Below are positions 8,145 through 18,838 of a DNA stretch of 64,000 nt, in pieces. Below the pieces are notes generated by a model, which saw nothing but the letters and a program-made list of their open reading frames with translations, had not been told where the DNA came from and did not search any database. Position numbers and translations under genes: made by a program. Source of the stretch: CAVPEW01 sp963703565 (lineage in GTDB: Bacteria > Actinomycetota > Acidimicrobiia > Acidimicrobiales > VFJN01); assembly GCA_963703565.1 (NCBI GenBank), contig CAVPEW010000047.1, positions 9,154 to 73,153 on the forward strand. Direction: 5' to 3'. Position 1 is the first letter of the stretch. The number at the start of each line of letters is the position of its first letter.

Positions 8145-9194
8145 ATGCGGAACCCGAAGGACTTCTTCCGGCCCCTCGCCGTCGGGGCCCCCGAGCCGCT
8201 GCGGGAGATCCCATCGCGGCCCTCGCGGATGATCCACTTCCTGCCGGCGTCGAACCCCAAGATGGTGGCCAAGGTGCCGGACCTGGCCCCCACCGTGGAC
8301 GTGCTGCTCGCCAACCTCGAGGACGGGGTCCCCGCCAGCGACAAGGAGGCGGCCCGAGCGGGGATGGTCTCCATCGCCAAGGACTGGTCCGCGACATCTA
8401 CCTCGCTGTGGACCAGGGTCAACTCGCTCGACTCGCCCTGGGGCCTCGACGACCTGACCGCGGCGGTCACCCGAGCCGGCGACGCGCTGGAGGTGGTGAT
8501 GATCCCCAAGGTCGAGGGCCCCGAGGACATCCACTACGTGGACCGGCTGCTGGCCCAGCTCGAAGCGCGCGTCGGCCGTGGCGCTCCCGTACTGGTCCAC
8601 GCCATCCTCGAGACGGCCCGGGGGGTCGCCAACGTCGAGGAGATCTGCGCGGCGAGCCCACGCCTGCAGGGCCTCTCACTGGGCCCCGCGGACCTGGCCG
8701 CCAACCGCCGCATGAAGACCACTCGGGTCGGAGGGGGCCACCCCGGCTACCTGGTCCGCCAGGACCCCGACGGTGCCGGAGGCGAGAGGGCGACCTTCCA
8801 GCAGGACCTGTGGCACTACACGATCGCCAGGATGGTCGACGCCTGCGTGGCCAACGGCCTCTTCGCCTACTACGGGCCCTTCGGCGACATCAGCGACCCG
8901 GTCGCCTGCGAGGACCAGTTCCGCAACGCGTACCTGCTCGGCTGCGTCGGGGCCTGGAGCCTGCACCCCAGCCAGATAGAGATCGCCAAGAAGGTCTTCA
9001 CGCCCGATCCAGCCGACGTCGCCCACGCACGGCGGGTCATCGCGGCGATGGGTGACGGCACCGGGGCCCTCATGCTCGACGGGAAGATGGAGGACGACGC
9101 ATCCGTCAAGCAGTGCAGGGTGATGGTCGAGCTGGCCGAGGAGCTCGCCTCGCGCGATCCCGACCTGGCCCGACGCTACGAGGAGGTGGCGTGA
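8145..9194 (+). CDS. mcl1: Malyl-CoA/beta-methylmalyl-CoA lyase-like HpcH/CitE enzyme
   Basis: This 349-residue TIM-barrel CoA-ester lyase has the conserved strand VDVLLANLEDGVP, the RVNSLDSPWG segment, VVMIPKVEGPEDI, the catalytic-region HAILETARGVANVEEI and the C-terminal WSLHPSQIEIAKKVFTP. Length and the insertion around TTRVGGGHPGYLVRQD resemble Mcl1, which cleaves beta-methylmalyl-CoA to glyoxylate and propionyl-CoA and also forms or cleaves malyl-CoA. ATG 8145 is chosen over GTG 8136 because a -10 box overlaps the latter. The stop overlaps the ATG of the second lyase (TGATG), indicating translational coupling. Confidence 0.8.
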   Translation: MRNPKDFFRPLAVGAPEPLREIPSRPSRMIHFLPASNPKMVAKVPDLAPTVDVLLANLEDGVPASDKEAARAGMVSIAKDWSATSTSLWTRVNSLDSPWGLDDLTAAVTRAGDALEVVMIPKVEGPEDIHYVDRLLAQLEARVGRGAPVLVHAILETARGVANVEEICAASPRLQGLSLGPADLAANRRMKTTRVGGGHPGYLVRQDPDGAGGERATFQQDLWHYTIARMVDACVANGLFAYYGPFGDISDPVACEDQFRNAYLLGCVGAWSLHPSQIEIAKKVFTPDPADVAHARRVIAAMGDGTGALMLDGKMEDDASVKQCRVMVELAEELASRDPDLARRYEEVA

Positions 9195-10096
9195 TGGGTG
9201 CCGAGCCGACCCCCACCGACGACCCGGCGCTGCGACCCCGCCGTTCCGTGCTGTACATGCCTGGCGCCAACGAGCGGGCGCTGGCCAAGGCGGCGACCCT
9301 GCCCGCCGACGCGCTCATCTTGGACCTCGAGGACGCCGTCGCCCCCGACGCCAAGCTCGACGCACGGGAGAGGGTCTGCGCCGCGGTGCGCGGCGGCGGA
9401 TACGGCGCTCGGGAGGTCACCGTCCGGGTGAACGGCCTCGACACGGAGTGGTTCGCCGACGACATGGCCGCCGTCGCCGCCGCGGGCCCCGACGGGGTGG
9501 TGGTCCCCAAGGTCTCCTCCCCCGGTGACGTGGCTGCGATCGAAGATGCGCTGGAAGTCGGGTCCGCCCCGGCCCGTACCCGCATCTGGGCGATGCTCGA
9601 GACGCCGGCTGCGGTGCTCGACGCCCGAGCCATCTGTGCTGCCTCGCCCCGCCTGGCGGTGCTGGTCATGGGCACCAACGACCTGGCCAAAGAGCTCGGC
9701 GCCCAGCACGTGGTGGGCCGTGAGCCCCTGCTCACCGGTCTGTCCCTGTGCCTGCTGGCGGCTCGGGCCGAGTCGAAGGTGATCCTCGACGGCGTGTACA
9801 ACGACCTGGCCGACACAGATGGCTTCGCCAGCGAGTGCGGGCAGGGGGCCCGGATGGGCTTCGACGGCAAGACCCTCATCCACCCCAGCCAGATCGAGCC
9901 GGCCAACCGCGCCTTCGCCCCCGGCGACGAGGAGGTGCTGCACGCGCAGAGGGTCATCGAGGCCTTCGACCTGGCGCGGCGCGAAGGGCGTGGGGTCGTG
10001 ACCGTGGACGGACGGATGGTGGAGAACCTCCACGTCGCGACTGCCGAGCGCACCCTGGCCCGAGCAGCCAGGATCGCCGAGCTCGAGCTGGGCTGA
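9194..10096 (+). CDS. HpcH/HpaI-family CoA-ester lyase or malyl-CoA thioesterase-like protein
   Basis: This 300-residue CitE-type protein starts with RRSVLYMPGANERALAKA, followed by ALILDLEDAVAPDAK, VTVRVNGLDTEW, GVVVPKVSSPGDV, WAMLETPAAVLDARAI and FDGKTLIHPSQIEPAN, all standard for citrate/malyl-CoA lyase beta-like enzymes. In the ethylmalonyl-CoA pathway a second, shorter HpcH paralogue (Mcl2) hydrolyses malyl-CoA to malate. Its position directly after the Mcl1-like gene, sharing a TGATG stop/start, makes that role plausible. Citramalyl-CoA lyase is an alternative. Its last codons (ELG-stop) form one arm of a 12-bp terminator stem. Confidence 0.78.
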   Translation: MGAEPTPTDDPALRPRRSVLYMPGANERALAKAATLPADALILDLEDAVAPDAKLDARERVCAAVRGGGYGAREVTVRVNGLDTEWFADDMAAVAAAGPDGVVVPKVSSPGDVAAIEDALEVGSAPARTRIWAMLETPAAVLDARAICAASPRLAVLVMGTNDLAKELGAQHVVGREPLLTGLSLCLLAARAESKVILDGVYNDLADTDGFASECGQGARMGFDGKTLIHPSQIEPANRAFAPGDEEVLHAQRVIEAFDLARREGRGVVTVDGRMVENLHVATAERTLARAARIAELELG

Positions 10097-10113
10097 CGGG
10101 CTCAGCCCAGCTC
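10085..10113. terminator. 12-bp perfect bidirectional terminator within coding ends
   Basis: GAGCTGGGCTGA, a 5-base loop and TCAGCCCAGCTC form a perfect 12-bp stem. Each arm encodes Glu-Leu-Gly-stop on its own strand, so both convergent genes end in ELG and share the terminator. Confidence 0.65.
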
Positions 10114-10782
10114 GGCCCGCAGGAACTCGAGGGTGGACGACCAGGCCGCCGCCGCGGCCGCCGGGTCGTAGACCTCGGGGCGGTCGTCGTTGAAGAAGGC
10201 GTGGTCCACCCCGGGATGGATCTCGAGGTCGGCCCGCTTGCCGCGCGCCCGCAGGTCCGCCTCGAGCGCTCGGACCTTGTCCGGCGAGAAGAACCCGTCG
10301 AGCTCGGCGAAGTGCCCCTGCACCGCGGCCGCGAGCGCGGACCAGTCGGGCTCGGCGTCGGGCCAGGGCACGATCCCGTAGAACGGAACGCACGCCGCCA
10401 CCTTGTCGGGTCGCTGCGTGGCCAGCACCAGGGCAAGCCCTCCCCCCATGCAGAACCCGACCACACCCACCCGATCCTGCCCGGCCCGCAGAGCCACCTC
10501 GTCCACCGCACCCGAGAGGTCCCGGGCCGCCTGGGCGAGGTTCAGCGACATCATCTTCTTGCCCGCCTCGTCTGGCTCGGTCGTGGCCTCCCCCCGGTAG
10601 AGGTCGGCGGCCAGGGCCACGAACCCCTCACCGGCGAAACGGTCGCACACCTCGCGGATGTGGGGCACCAGGCCCCACCACTCCTGGATCACCACCACTG
10701 CGGGCCCAGTGCCACTTTCGGGCGTCGCCAGATACCCCGGTGCCGAGCCGCCGTTGCTGGGGAACTCCACCATCTGTCCCAT
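10102..10782 (-). CDS. Dienelactone hydrolase family protein
   Basis: This 226-residue alpha/beta hydrolase has the cysteine nucleophile elbow GFCMGGGLAL (about residue 115), the early strand AVVVIQEWWGL, the Arg/Asp region and a late histidine in HPGVDHAFFND, the Cys-Asp-His triad of dienelactone hydrolases. The classic enzyme opens dienelactone in chlorocatechol breakdown, but most genomic homologues have unknown esterase substrates. No other catechol genes are visible nearby. A TACCGT box ends 8 bases before the ATG. Confidence 0.9.
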   Translation of the reverse strand: MGQMVEFPSNGGSAPGYLATPESGTGPAVVVIQEWWGLVPHIREVCDRFAGEGFVALAADLYRGEATTEPDEAGKKMMSLNLAQAARDLSGAVDEVALRAGQDRVGVVGFCMGGGLALVLATQRPDKVAACVPFYGIVPWPDAEPDWSALAAAVQGHFAELDGFFSPDKVRALEADLRARGKRADLEIHPGVDHAFFNDDRPEVYDPAAAAAAWSSTLEFLRAELG

Positions 10783-10790
10783 GGACCCCG

Positions 10791-10796
10791 ACGGTA
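10791..10796 (-). promoter_or_regulatory. -10 box (TACCGT) of leaderless type
   Basis: On the minus strand TACCGT ends 8 bases before the ATG at 10782. Confidence 0.45.
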
Positions 10797-10817
10797 ACGC
10801 CGCCGCGTTCGGAACGC

Positions 10818-11657
10818 TCAGCGCACGCGTCGTGGTCGGTCGAAGGTCCCCGGAGCGCTGCCGCCCCGCAGCAGCTCGCCGGCTACGGGCTCGTCCTGCC
10901 CCGCTCGTGGCTCTCCCGGAGCTGCCGGTCCTTCAGGGCAGACCACCGAGGTCACCAGCGACATGGCCACGACCTCCTCGTCGAGGTCCCAAGGGTCCGT
11001 CGGCCTGGACCGCAGGCGCGACACGATCTCGTCGAACACGGGCCCGGGCAGGGACCGCCCCGCACCGGCCACCAGCCAGACCGGCACCTCATGGTGCGCC
11101 GCCACCGCCGCGGCGGCGACCGATCCCGATACGACCACCGCCGCCCGCGTCCCGGCCGCCACAGTCTCGAGCAGGACCAGGTCGCTGGCCTCCACTGCTG
11201 CGGCGAGGCCGGCTGCGGGCACGTCCAAGGCGTCGACACCGGCGTGCGCCAGGCGCCGAACCAGGCCGGCGGCCTCACCCAGGGCGTCGACAGCGAGCAC
11301 CTCCAGATCGCCGCGACGCGCCAGCGCCTGCGCCACCAGCTCGGGCCAGCCCACCACGCTCACGGTCGCGGAGTCGGGCACCACATCGACCAGGTGGTCC
11401 ACCGTGGGGTCGTCCTCGACCGCCGCCACGGCCTCGCGGGCCGCCTGCCAAGCGTCAGGCGCTGTGAGGATCCGGCCGCAGAGCCACCACAGCGGGCCGG
11501 CGGTGGGGTTGCGGTCCAGCAGTCGTCGAGCGGCCGCTACCAGGTCCGGGCCACCGAGGCCCAGGCTCGCCAGCGCGCCGGCACTCTGGGAGACCAGCGC
11601 GGCCTGGTCCCCGCCGGAGGACCGCGCCACGTAGCGGAGCCGCTCGATCGGGTGCAT
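10818..11657 (-). CDS. eIF2B-like Rossmann-fold protein
   Basis: This 279-residue protein resembles the eIF2B-alpha/MTR-1-P isomerase-like superfamily. It has an N-terminal helical part (LRYVARSSGGDQAAL), then a strand after a small loop (ATVSVVGWPEL), LEVLAVDA, a GVDALDVPAAGL turn, ASDLVLLETVA and a terminal VPVWLVAGAGRSLP strand. The family's sugar-phosphate isomerase active-site residues are not clearly present, so catalysis is doubtful. Such stand-alone bacterial proteins have no settled function. The C-terminal 35 residues are Pro/Gly/Arg-rich and probably disordered. It lies 17 bases downstream of a small membrane protein gene on the same strand. Confidence 0.55.
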   Translation of the reverse strand: MHPIERLRYVARSSGGDQAALVSQSAGALASLGLGGPDLVAAARRLLDRNPTAGPLWWLCGRILTAPDAWQAAREAVAAVEDDPTVDHLVDVVPDSATVSVVGWPELVAQALARRGDLEVLAVDALGEAAGLVRRLAHAGVDALDVPAAGLAAAVEASDLVLLETVAAGTRAAVVVSGSVAAAAVAAHHEVPVWLVAGAGRSLPGPVFDEIVSRLRSRPTDPWDLDEEVVAMSLVTSVVCPEGPAAPGEPRAGQDEPVAGELLRGGSAPGTFDRPRRVR

Positions 11658-11674
11658 CGCGGCGCCTCGCCCCC

Positions 11675-12088
11675 CTAGTAGCCGGGCTTGAAGACCATCA
11701 GGTAGAGCATGACCACGAACAGCACCGTGAGCACCTTGTGGCCGTTCTCCTCGAGGGTGGCGTCGCCCTTGCGCCTACCCGCGAGCACCATGGCGTGCTG
11801 CACGCCGATCATGGCGATCCACACCAAGAACGCGAGCGAGATCCAGGCCTGGGAGAACTCCCACACCCGATCGTCGCCGATCTCGGGGCTGGTGAAGATC
11901 AGCAGGATCCCGAAAAGCCCCGCTGCGATCAGCGACGGCGCATACACGGTGCGCCCCGCGGCGGCCACGGCCTGGCGTACGTCGCCACCGCCGGGCAGCA
12001 ACGTGAGCGCCGACGGGCCGAGCCCGACCACCACCGCGGCCACGTGCAGGATCAGGAAGATGTTGTAGGCGTTCGAGAAGCCGGGCAT
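11675..12088 (-). CDS. Small four-helix membrane protein
   Basis: I do not recognise this 137-residue protein by name. It has four predicted membrane segments: IFLILHVAAVVVGLGPSAL near the N-terminus, VYAPSLIAAGLFGILLIF, AWISLAFLVWIAMIGVQHAM and VLTVLFVVMLYLMVF at the end. The first helix pattern (LHVxAxxxGLGP) resembles DUF2269-type or copper-resistance-D-like small membrane proteins. No enzyme motif is visible. It probably forms a two-gene unit with the eIF2B-like gene downstream. Confidence 0.75.
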   Translation of the reverse strand: MPGFSNAYNIFLILHVAAVVVGLGPSALTLLPGGGDVRQAVAAAGRTVYAPSLIAAGLFGILLIFTSPEIGDDRVWEFSQAWISLAFLVWIAMIGVQHAMVLAGRRKGDATLEENGHKVLTVLFVVMLYLMVFKPGY

Positions 12089-12139
12089 GCGCTAGTCCTC
12101 GGTGCTGGGCGGGATCTGCTGGGCCCGAACCTACCGCGC

Positions 12140-12145
12140 TACCTT
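12140..12145 (+). promoter_or_regulatory. -10 box (TACCTT) of leaderless type
   Basis: TACCTT ends 8 bases before the GTG at 12154. Confidence 0.45.
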
Positions 12146-12153
12146 CTCGCGCC

Positions 12154-12645
12154 GTGGCGACCGACCCCCCGGCCGATCTGGTGCTCACGCCCCTGCAGGG
12201 CGAACCCCGGACGATCGACCAGCAGCTCACCACGTTCCAGTTCCTGGCCGTGGTCCTGGACCCGTTCACCAACGAGAGCGCTTGGATCCTCGAGACCGCC
12301 GGTCGCATCCTGACCCACTTCAGCGGCGCCGACTGCCGCAACGCCTTCGTGGTGACCGCCTCGCCCGAGGCCACCCGGACCTTCCTGGGACCCTGGGCGC
12401 AGCGGCTGCTCACCTTCGCCGACCCCGACCGTGACGCGGTTCGCGCCCTGGGGCTGGTCGAGCTGCCGGCGCTGGTGCACGTGCGCCAGGACCGGGCCGT
12501 GGTCGGTGTGGCCGAGGGATGGGACCCTGTGCAGTGGCGGACCGTCGCACAGGGGGTGGCGCGCGCCAACTCGTGGACCGTGCCGAGCATCCCGGTCGCC
12601 GGTGACCCGTCGCCGTTCGCCGGGTCGGCTGCGATCGGGGCCTGA
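12154..12645 (+). CDS. Conserved hypothetical protein
   Basis: I do not recognise this 163-residue protein. It starts at GTG right after a leaderless-type -10 box, which supports it as a real gene. The predicted alpha/beta pattern (LTTFQFLAVVLDPFTNESAWILETAG, FVVTASPEATRTFLG, LVELPALVHVRQDRAVVGVAEGWDP) recalls thioredoxin-like folds, especially ALVHVRQDRAVVGVAEGW, which resembles the strand-turn-strand ending of such proteins, but no CxxC motif is present. It converges with the fumarase gene fragment; a weak hairpin lies at its stop codon. Confidence 0.72.
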   Translation: MATDPPADLVLTPLQGEPRTIDQQLTTFQFLAVVLDPFTNESAWILETAGRILTHFSGADCRNAFVVTASPEATRTFLGPWAQRLLTFADPDRDAVRALGLVELPALVHVRQDRAVVGVAEGWDPVQWRTVAQGVARANSWTVPSIPVAGDPSPFAGSAAIGA

Positions 12646-12653
12646 GCCCCCGA
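12635..12653. terminator. Hairpin over the stop codon at 12645
   Basis: TCGGGG and CCCCGA arms pair around the stop codon between two convergent genes. The stem is only 6 bp, so support is modest. Confidence 0.35.
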
Positions 12654-12674
12654 CGCCCCTGCCCGTGCGGGCGG

Positions 12675-14061
<1,387 letters not shown>

Positions 14062-14067
14062 CGGGCC

Positions 14068-14077
14068 AACCTACGGT
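14068..14077. promoter_or_regulatory. Overlapping divergent -10 boxes of the two fumarase genes
   Basis: On the plus strand TACGGT (14072-14077) ends 6 bases before GTG 14084. On the minus strand TAGGTT (14068-14073) ends 6 bases before ATG 14061. The boxes share two bases and the whole intergenic gap is 22 bp. Confidence 0.5.
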
Positions 14078-14083
14078 TCGAGC

Positions 14084-15727
<1,644 letters not shown>

Positions 15728-15827
15728 GCGCCGGCGACGGCGACGGCGACGGCTCCGAGCGGTGCCGGACTGTGCCAGAGTCGTGCCGCCCGACGACATG
15801 TCGGCGGAGCGGAACGTAGGAGCAGTC

Positions 15828-16913
15828 GTGCCCCACGAGGTAAGAGCGGTCGTGGCCCGCAGCGCGCACGCGCCCGTCGAGGTCGTGCAGATCGAGGTGC
15901 CGGACCCGGGTCCCGGCGAGGCGCTCGTCGCCGTGCAGGCCTGTGGGGTGTGCCACACCGACCTGCACTACCGGGAGGGCGGGATCTCCGAGGACTTCCC
16001 CTTCCTGCTCGGCCACGAGGCCGCCGGCGTGGTGGAAGCGGTCGGGGAGGGCGTCACATCGGTCTCACCGGGCCAGTTCGTGATCCTCAACTGGCGCGCC
16101 GTGTGCGGTGAGTGCCGCGCCTGTCGGCGCGGGCGACCCTGGTACTGCTTCTCGACTGCCAACGCCTCCCAGCCCATGACCCTCGAGGGACGACCTCTGG
16201 TGCCGGCGCTCGGCATCGGCGCCTTCGCCGACAAGACGCTGGTCGCCGCGGGCCAGTGCACGCCGGTCGACCCACGGGTGCGGCCGGAGGTGGCCGGCCT
16301 GCTCGGGTGCGGCGTCATGGCCGGGATCGGCGCCGCCGTGAACACCGGCGGGGTCGGCATCGGCGACTCCGTAGCGGTCTTCGGCTGTGGCGGGGTCGGC
16401 GCCGCTGCCGTCATGGGGGCGCGCCTCGCCCGTGCGGGCACCGTGATCGCGGTCGACCGCGACCCCGCCAAGCTCGAAGCGGTCCGGGGCCTCGGCGCCA
16501 CCCACGTGGTCGACGCTTCGAGCGCCGACCCCGTCGCTGCCGTACGGGCTGCCACCGGGGGCTTCGGAGCCGACGTGTGCATCGAGGCAGTCGGTCATCC
16601 AGACGTGTTCCGCCAGTGCTTCGACGCCCGGGATCTCGCCGGCACCGTGGTGCAGGTGGGCGTACCGACCCCGGAGATGACCATCGAGCTGCCCTTCTCC
16701 GAGGTCTTCGGTCGGGGCGGGAGCATCAAGCCGAGTTGGTACGGCGACTGCCTGCCATCGAGGGACTTTCCGGCCCTGGTCGACCTCCACCTGGCGGGGC
16801 GCCTCCCGCTGGAGCGCTTCGTGAGCGAGACCATCGAGCTCGGAGCCGTCGAGGAGGCCTTCGCCAAGATGCGCCGGGGCGAGGTGCTGCGCTCGGTGGT
16901 CGTGCTGGGCTGA
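15828..16913 (+). CDS. S-(hydroxymethyl)mycothiol dehydrogenase
   Basis: This 361-residue zinc alcohol dehydrogenase aligns closely with mycothiol-dependent formaldehyde dehydrogenase (MscR/AdhE2), which oxidises the formaldehyde-mycothiol adduct with NAD+. Diagnostic stretches are ACGVCHTDLHYREGGI, FPFLLGHEAAGVVEAVGEGV, VILNWRAVCGECRACRRGRP, GCGVMAGIGAAVNTGGVG, GCGGVGAAAVMGA and SIKPSWYGDCLP. The structural zinc cysteines and catalytic Cys/His are present. GTG 15828 is chosen because it is preceded by TAGGAG at good spacing and gives the family length; an upstream frame extension is unlike the family. Mycothiol use marks the host as an actinobacterium. Confidence 0.95.
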   Translation: MPHEVRAVVARSAHAPVEVVQIEVPDPGPGEALVAVQACGVCHTDLHYREGGISEDFPFLLGHEAAGVVEAVGEGVTSVSPGQFVILNWRAVCGECRACRRGRPWYCFSTANASQPMTLEGRPLVPALGIGAFADKTLVAAGQCTPVDPRVRPEVAGLLGCGVMAGIGAAVNTGGVGIGDSVAVFGCGGVGAAAVMGARLARAGTVIAVDRDPAKLEAVRGLGATHVVDASSADPVAAVRAATGGFGADVCIEAVGHPDVFRQCFDARDLAGTVVQVGVPTPEMTIELPFSEVFGRGGSIKPSWYGDCLPSRDFPALVDLHLAGRLPLERFVSETIELGAVEEAFAKMRRGEVLRSVVVLG

Positions 16914-16939
16914 ACGGCAGCGACCGGACCGCCGGCGCC

Positions 16940-18550
16940 TCAGGCCAGCTCGACGAGGTCGAGGTAGCCGTCGTCGAAGTGGTCGACCTTGCCCTCGGGC
17001 AGCATGAGGACCCGGCCTGGCGCAATGGCCCGGACGAACTCGCTGTCGTGGCTCACCAGCACGATGGTCCCTCCCCAACCGCCCAGCGCCGTCGCGACCG
17101 CCTCGCGCGAGGGTGGGTCGAGGTTGTTGGTCGGTTCGTCGAGGAGCAGGACGTTGTGGCGACCGGCGACCAGGATCGCGAGGGCCAGCTTGGTCTTCTC
17201 ACCGCCCGAGAGCGTGCCGGCGTCCTGGTGGACCTTGTCGCCGCTGAGCCCGAGTCCGCCCACCACCGCTCGCAGCACCGGATCGCTGGCGCCCGGCGCC
17301 TGCTCGCGCAGGTGGTCGAGCACGCTGCGCCCGGCGCTGATCCCCTCGTGCTCCTGCGCGTAGTAGCCGGCCACGACCTGGTGGCCCCACTCGGCGTTGC
17401 CCCCCGCCGGCGGGGTCACCCCGGCCAGGACCCGCAGCAGGCTCGTCTTGCCGGCACCGTTGAGGCCCATCACCAGCATGCGCTCGCCCCTGCCGACGTC
17501 GAAGGAGACGTCGTCGAAGACCTCCAGGCTCCCGAAGCGCTGTGAGAGCCCCTCCACCTGCAGCACGGTTCGACCGGCTCGGGGCGGGTCGGGCAGGCGG
17601 AGCTGCACCGAGCGCGTCGCTACGGGAGCGTCGACCTTGTCGCGCTCGAGGCGGGCGACCCGGCTGTCAAGGGTCTGGGCCTTGCGGGCCATCGTCGCAG
17701 TGGAATGGCGCAGCCGGTCGGCCAGCGTGGAGAGTCGCCGGATCTCGCCGGCCTGGCGTTCGGCGACCTTGGCAGCACGCGCCTCGTCCTTGGCGCGCTG
17801 GGCCAGGTAGGCGCTGTAGGTGCCCGTGTAGGCGACGAGTGTGGCGACGTCCTCCTCGCCCGGGCGGTCGAGGTGCAAGACGCTCGTGATGGCCTCGTCG
17901 AGCAGGTCCAGATCGTGGCTGACCACGACCAGCGCGCCCTTGTACCGGCGCAGGAACTCGAGGAGCCAGGCCTTGGCGTCGGTGTCGAGGTGGTTGGTCG
18001 GCTCGTCGAGCAGGAGCAGGTCGCTGCCCGCGAAGAGGATCCGGGCGATCTCCACCCTTCGCCGCTGGCCGCCCGACAGCGTGGACACGGGAGCGTCGAG
18101 ACGGTCGGCGCCCAGGCCGAGTCCGTCGGCGAGTCGACGGACCTCGGCTGCGGCGGCATAGCCGCCGTCGAGTCGGTAACGCTCCTCGGCGGCGCTGAAC
18201 CGAGCGACCGAGGCCGTGTCAGCGCTGTCCTCCATGGCGGCCCGGAGCTCCTCGAGGCGCGCAGCCGCGCGGTCGAGGCCGCGCCCGGACAGCACGTGGC
18301 TCATCGCCGTGCGCTGCTGTGACAGCCCCTCGAAGCGCGGATCCTGGGGCAGGTAGCCCACCCCTCCGTCGCGGCGCACTGTGCCCGCCACCGGCGGGTG
18401 GCCCCCGCCGAGCACGCCCAGCACGCTGGTCTTGCCGGCCCCGTTGCGCCCCACCAGCCCGACCTTGTCGCGCGCCCGTACCGTGAAGGTGGCGTCAGCG
18501 AGCACCAACGTCCCGCCCGCCTCTACGGCGAGGCCCTGCACTGTCAGCAT
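16940..18550 (-). CDS. ABC-F family ATPase
   Basis: This 536-residue soluble protein has two ABC ATPase domains and no membrane helices. Domain 1 has GLVGRNGAGKTSVLG (about residue 35), LSGGQRRRVEIARILF and LLLLDEPTNHLD; domain 2 has GLNGAGKTSLLR (about residue 345), LSGGEKTKLALAIL and VLLLDEPTNNLD. A charged helical linker (KVAERQAGEIRRLSTLADRL) joins them. This is the ABC-F architecture of ribosome-associated translation factors and antibiotic-resistance proteins; which subgroup cannot be told. ATG 18550 is used because upstream sequence in frame is not conserved. It converges with the mycothiol dehydrogenase gene. Confidence 0.92.
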   Translation of the reverse strand: MLTVQGLAVEAGGTLVLADATFTVRARDKVGLVGRNGAGKTSVLGVLGGGHPPVAGTVRRDGGVGYLPQDPRFEGLSQQRTAMSHVLSGRGLDRAAARLEELRAAMEDSADTASVARFSAAEERYRLDGGYAAAAEVRRLADGLGLGADRLDAPVSTLSGGQRRRVEIARILFAGSDLLLLDEPTNHLDTDAKAWLLEFLRRYKGALVVVSHDLDLLDEAITSVLHLDRPGEEDVATLVAYTGTYSAYLAQRAKDEARAAKVAERQAGEIRRLSTLADRLRHSTATMARKAQTLDSRVARLERDKVDAPVATRSVQLRLPDPPRAGRTVLQVEGLSQRFGSLEVFDDVSFDVGRGERMLVMGLNGAGKTSLLRVLAGVTPPAGGNAEWGHQVVAGYYAQEHEGISAGRSVLDHLREQAPGASDPVLRAVVGGLGLSGDKVHQDAGTLSGGEKTKLALAILVAGRHNVLLLDEPTNNLDPPSREAVATALGGWGGTIVLVSHDSEFVRAIAPGRVLMLPEGKVDHFDDGYLDLVELA

Positions 18551-18838
18551 GCCGGCCAGCGTGGCAGTCCCTACCGTGAGCGGGCGAACCGGTTGGCGCC
18601 GGCAGCGCCCGACGTCTGGAACGCTCGGCACCGGATCAGGGGGGTGCGCACGACGATGCCGACGATCACTGCGCGGCCCGACCGCAGCTCCGACCTGCCG
18701 GACTGGCGCGTCATGGGGGAGCGCGACGACGCTCGCAGCGCGAGGCTGCTGGAACGCTCGGCGCTGCTCGTGGCGGATCGCGCCGGGCGGTGGCGGACCG
18801 TGCCGGGACGTCGCCGCTGCGCGTCTTCGCCCAGGGCA
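18551..18838. other. 288-bp intergenic stretch, no gene seen
   Basis: The region lies upstream of the ABC-F gene and downstream of the LLM oxidoreductase gene, both on the minus strand. It has no convincing coding frame, repeat or RNA. It presumably carries the ABC-F promoter, but no clear box is visible. Confidence 0.4.

Noticed and set aside
18551..18838. A small gene between the ABC-F and LLM genes
   Set aside because: Frames there lack a plausible start, ribosome-binding site and protein-like composition.
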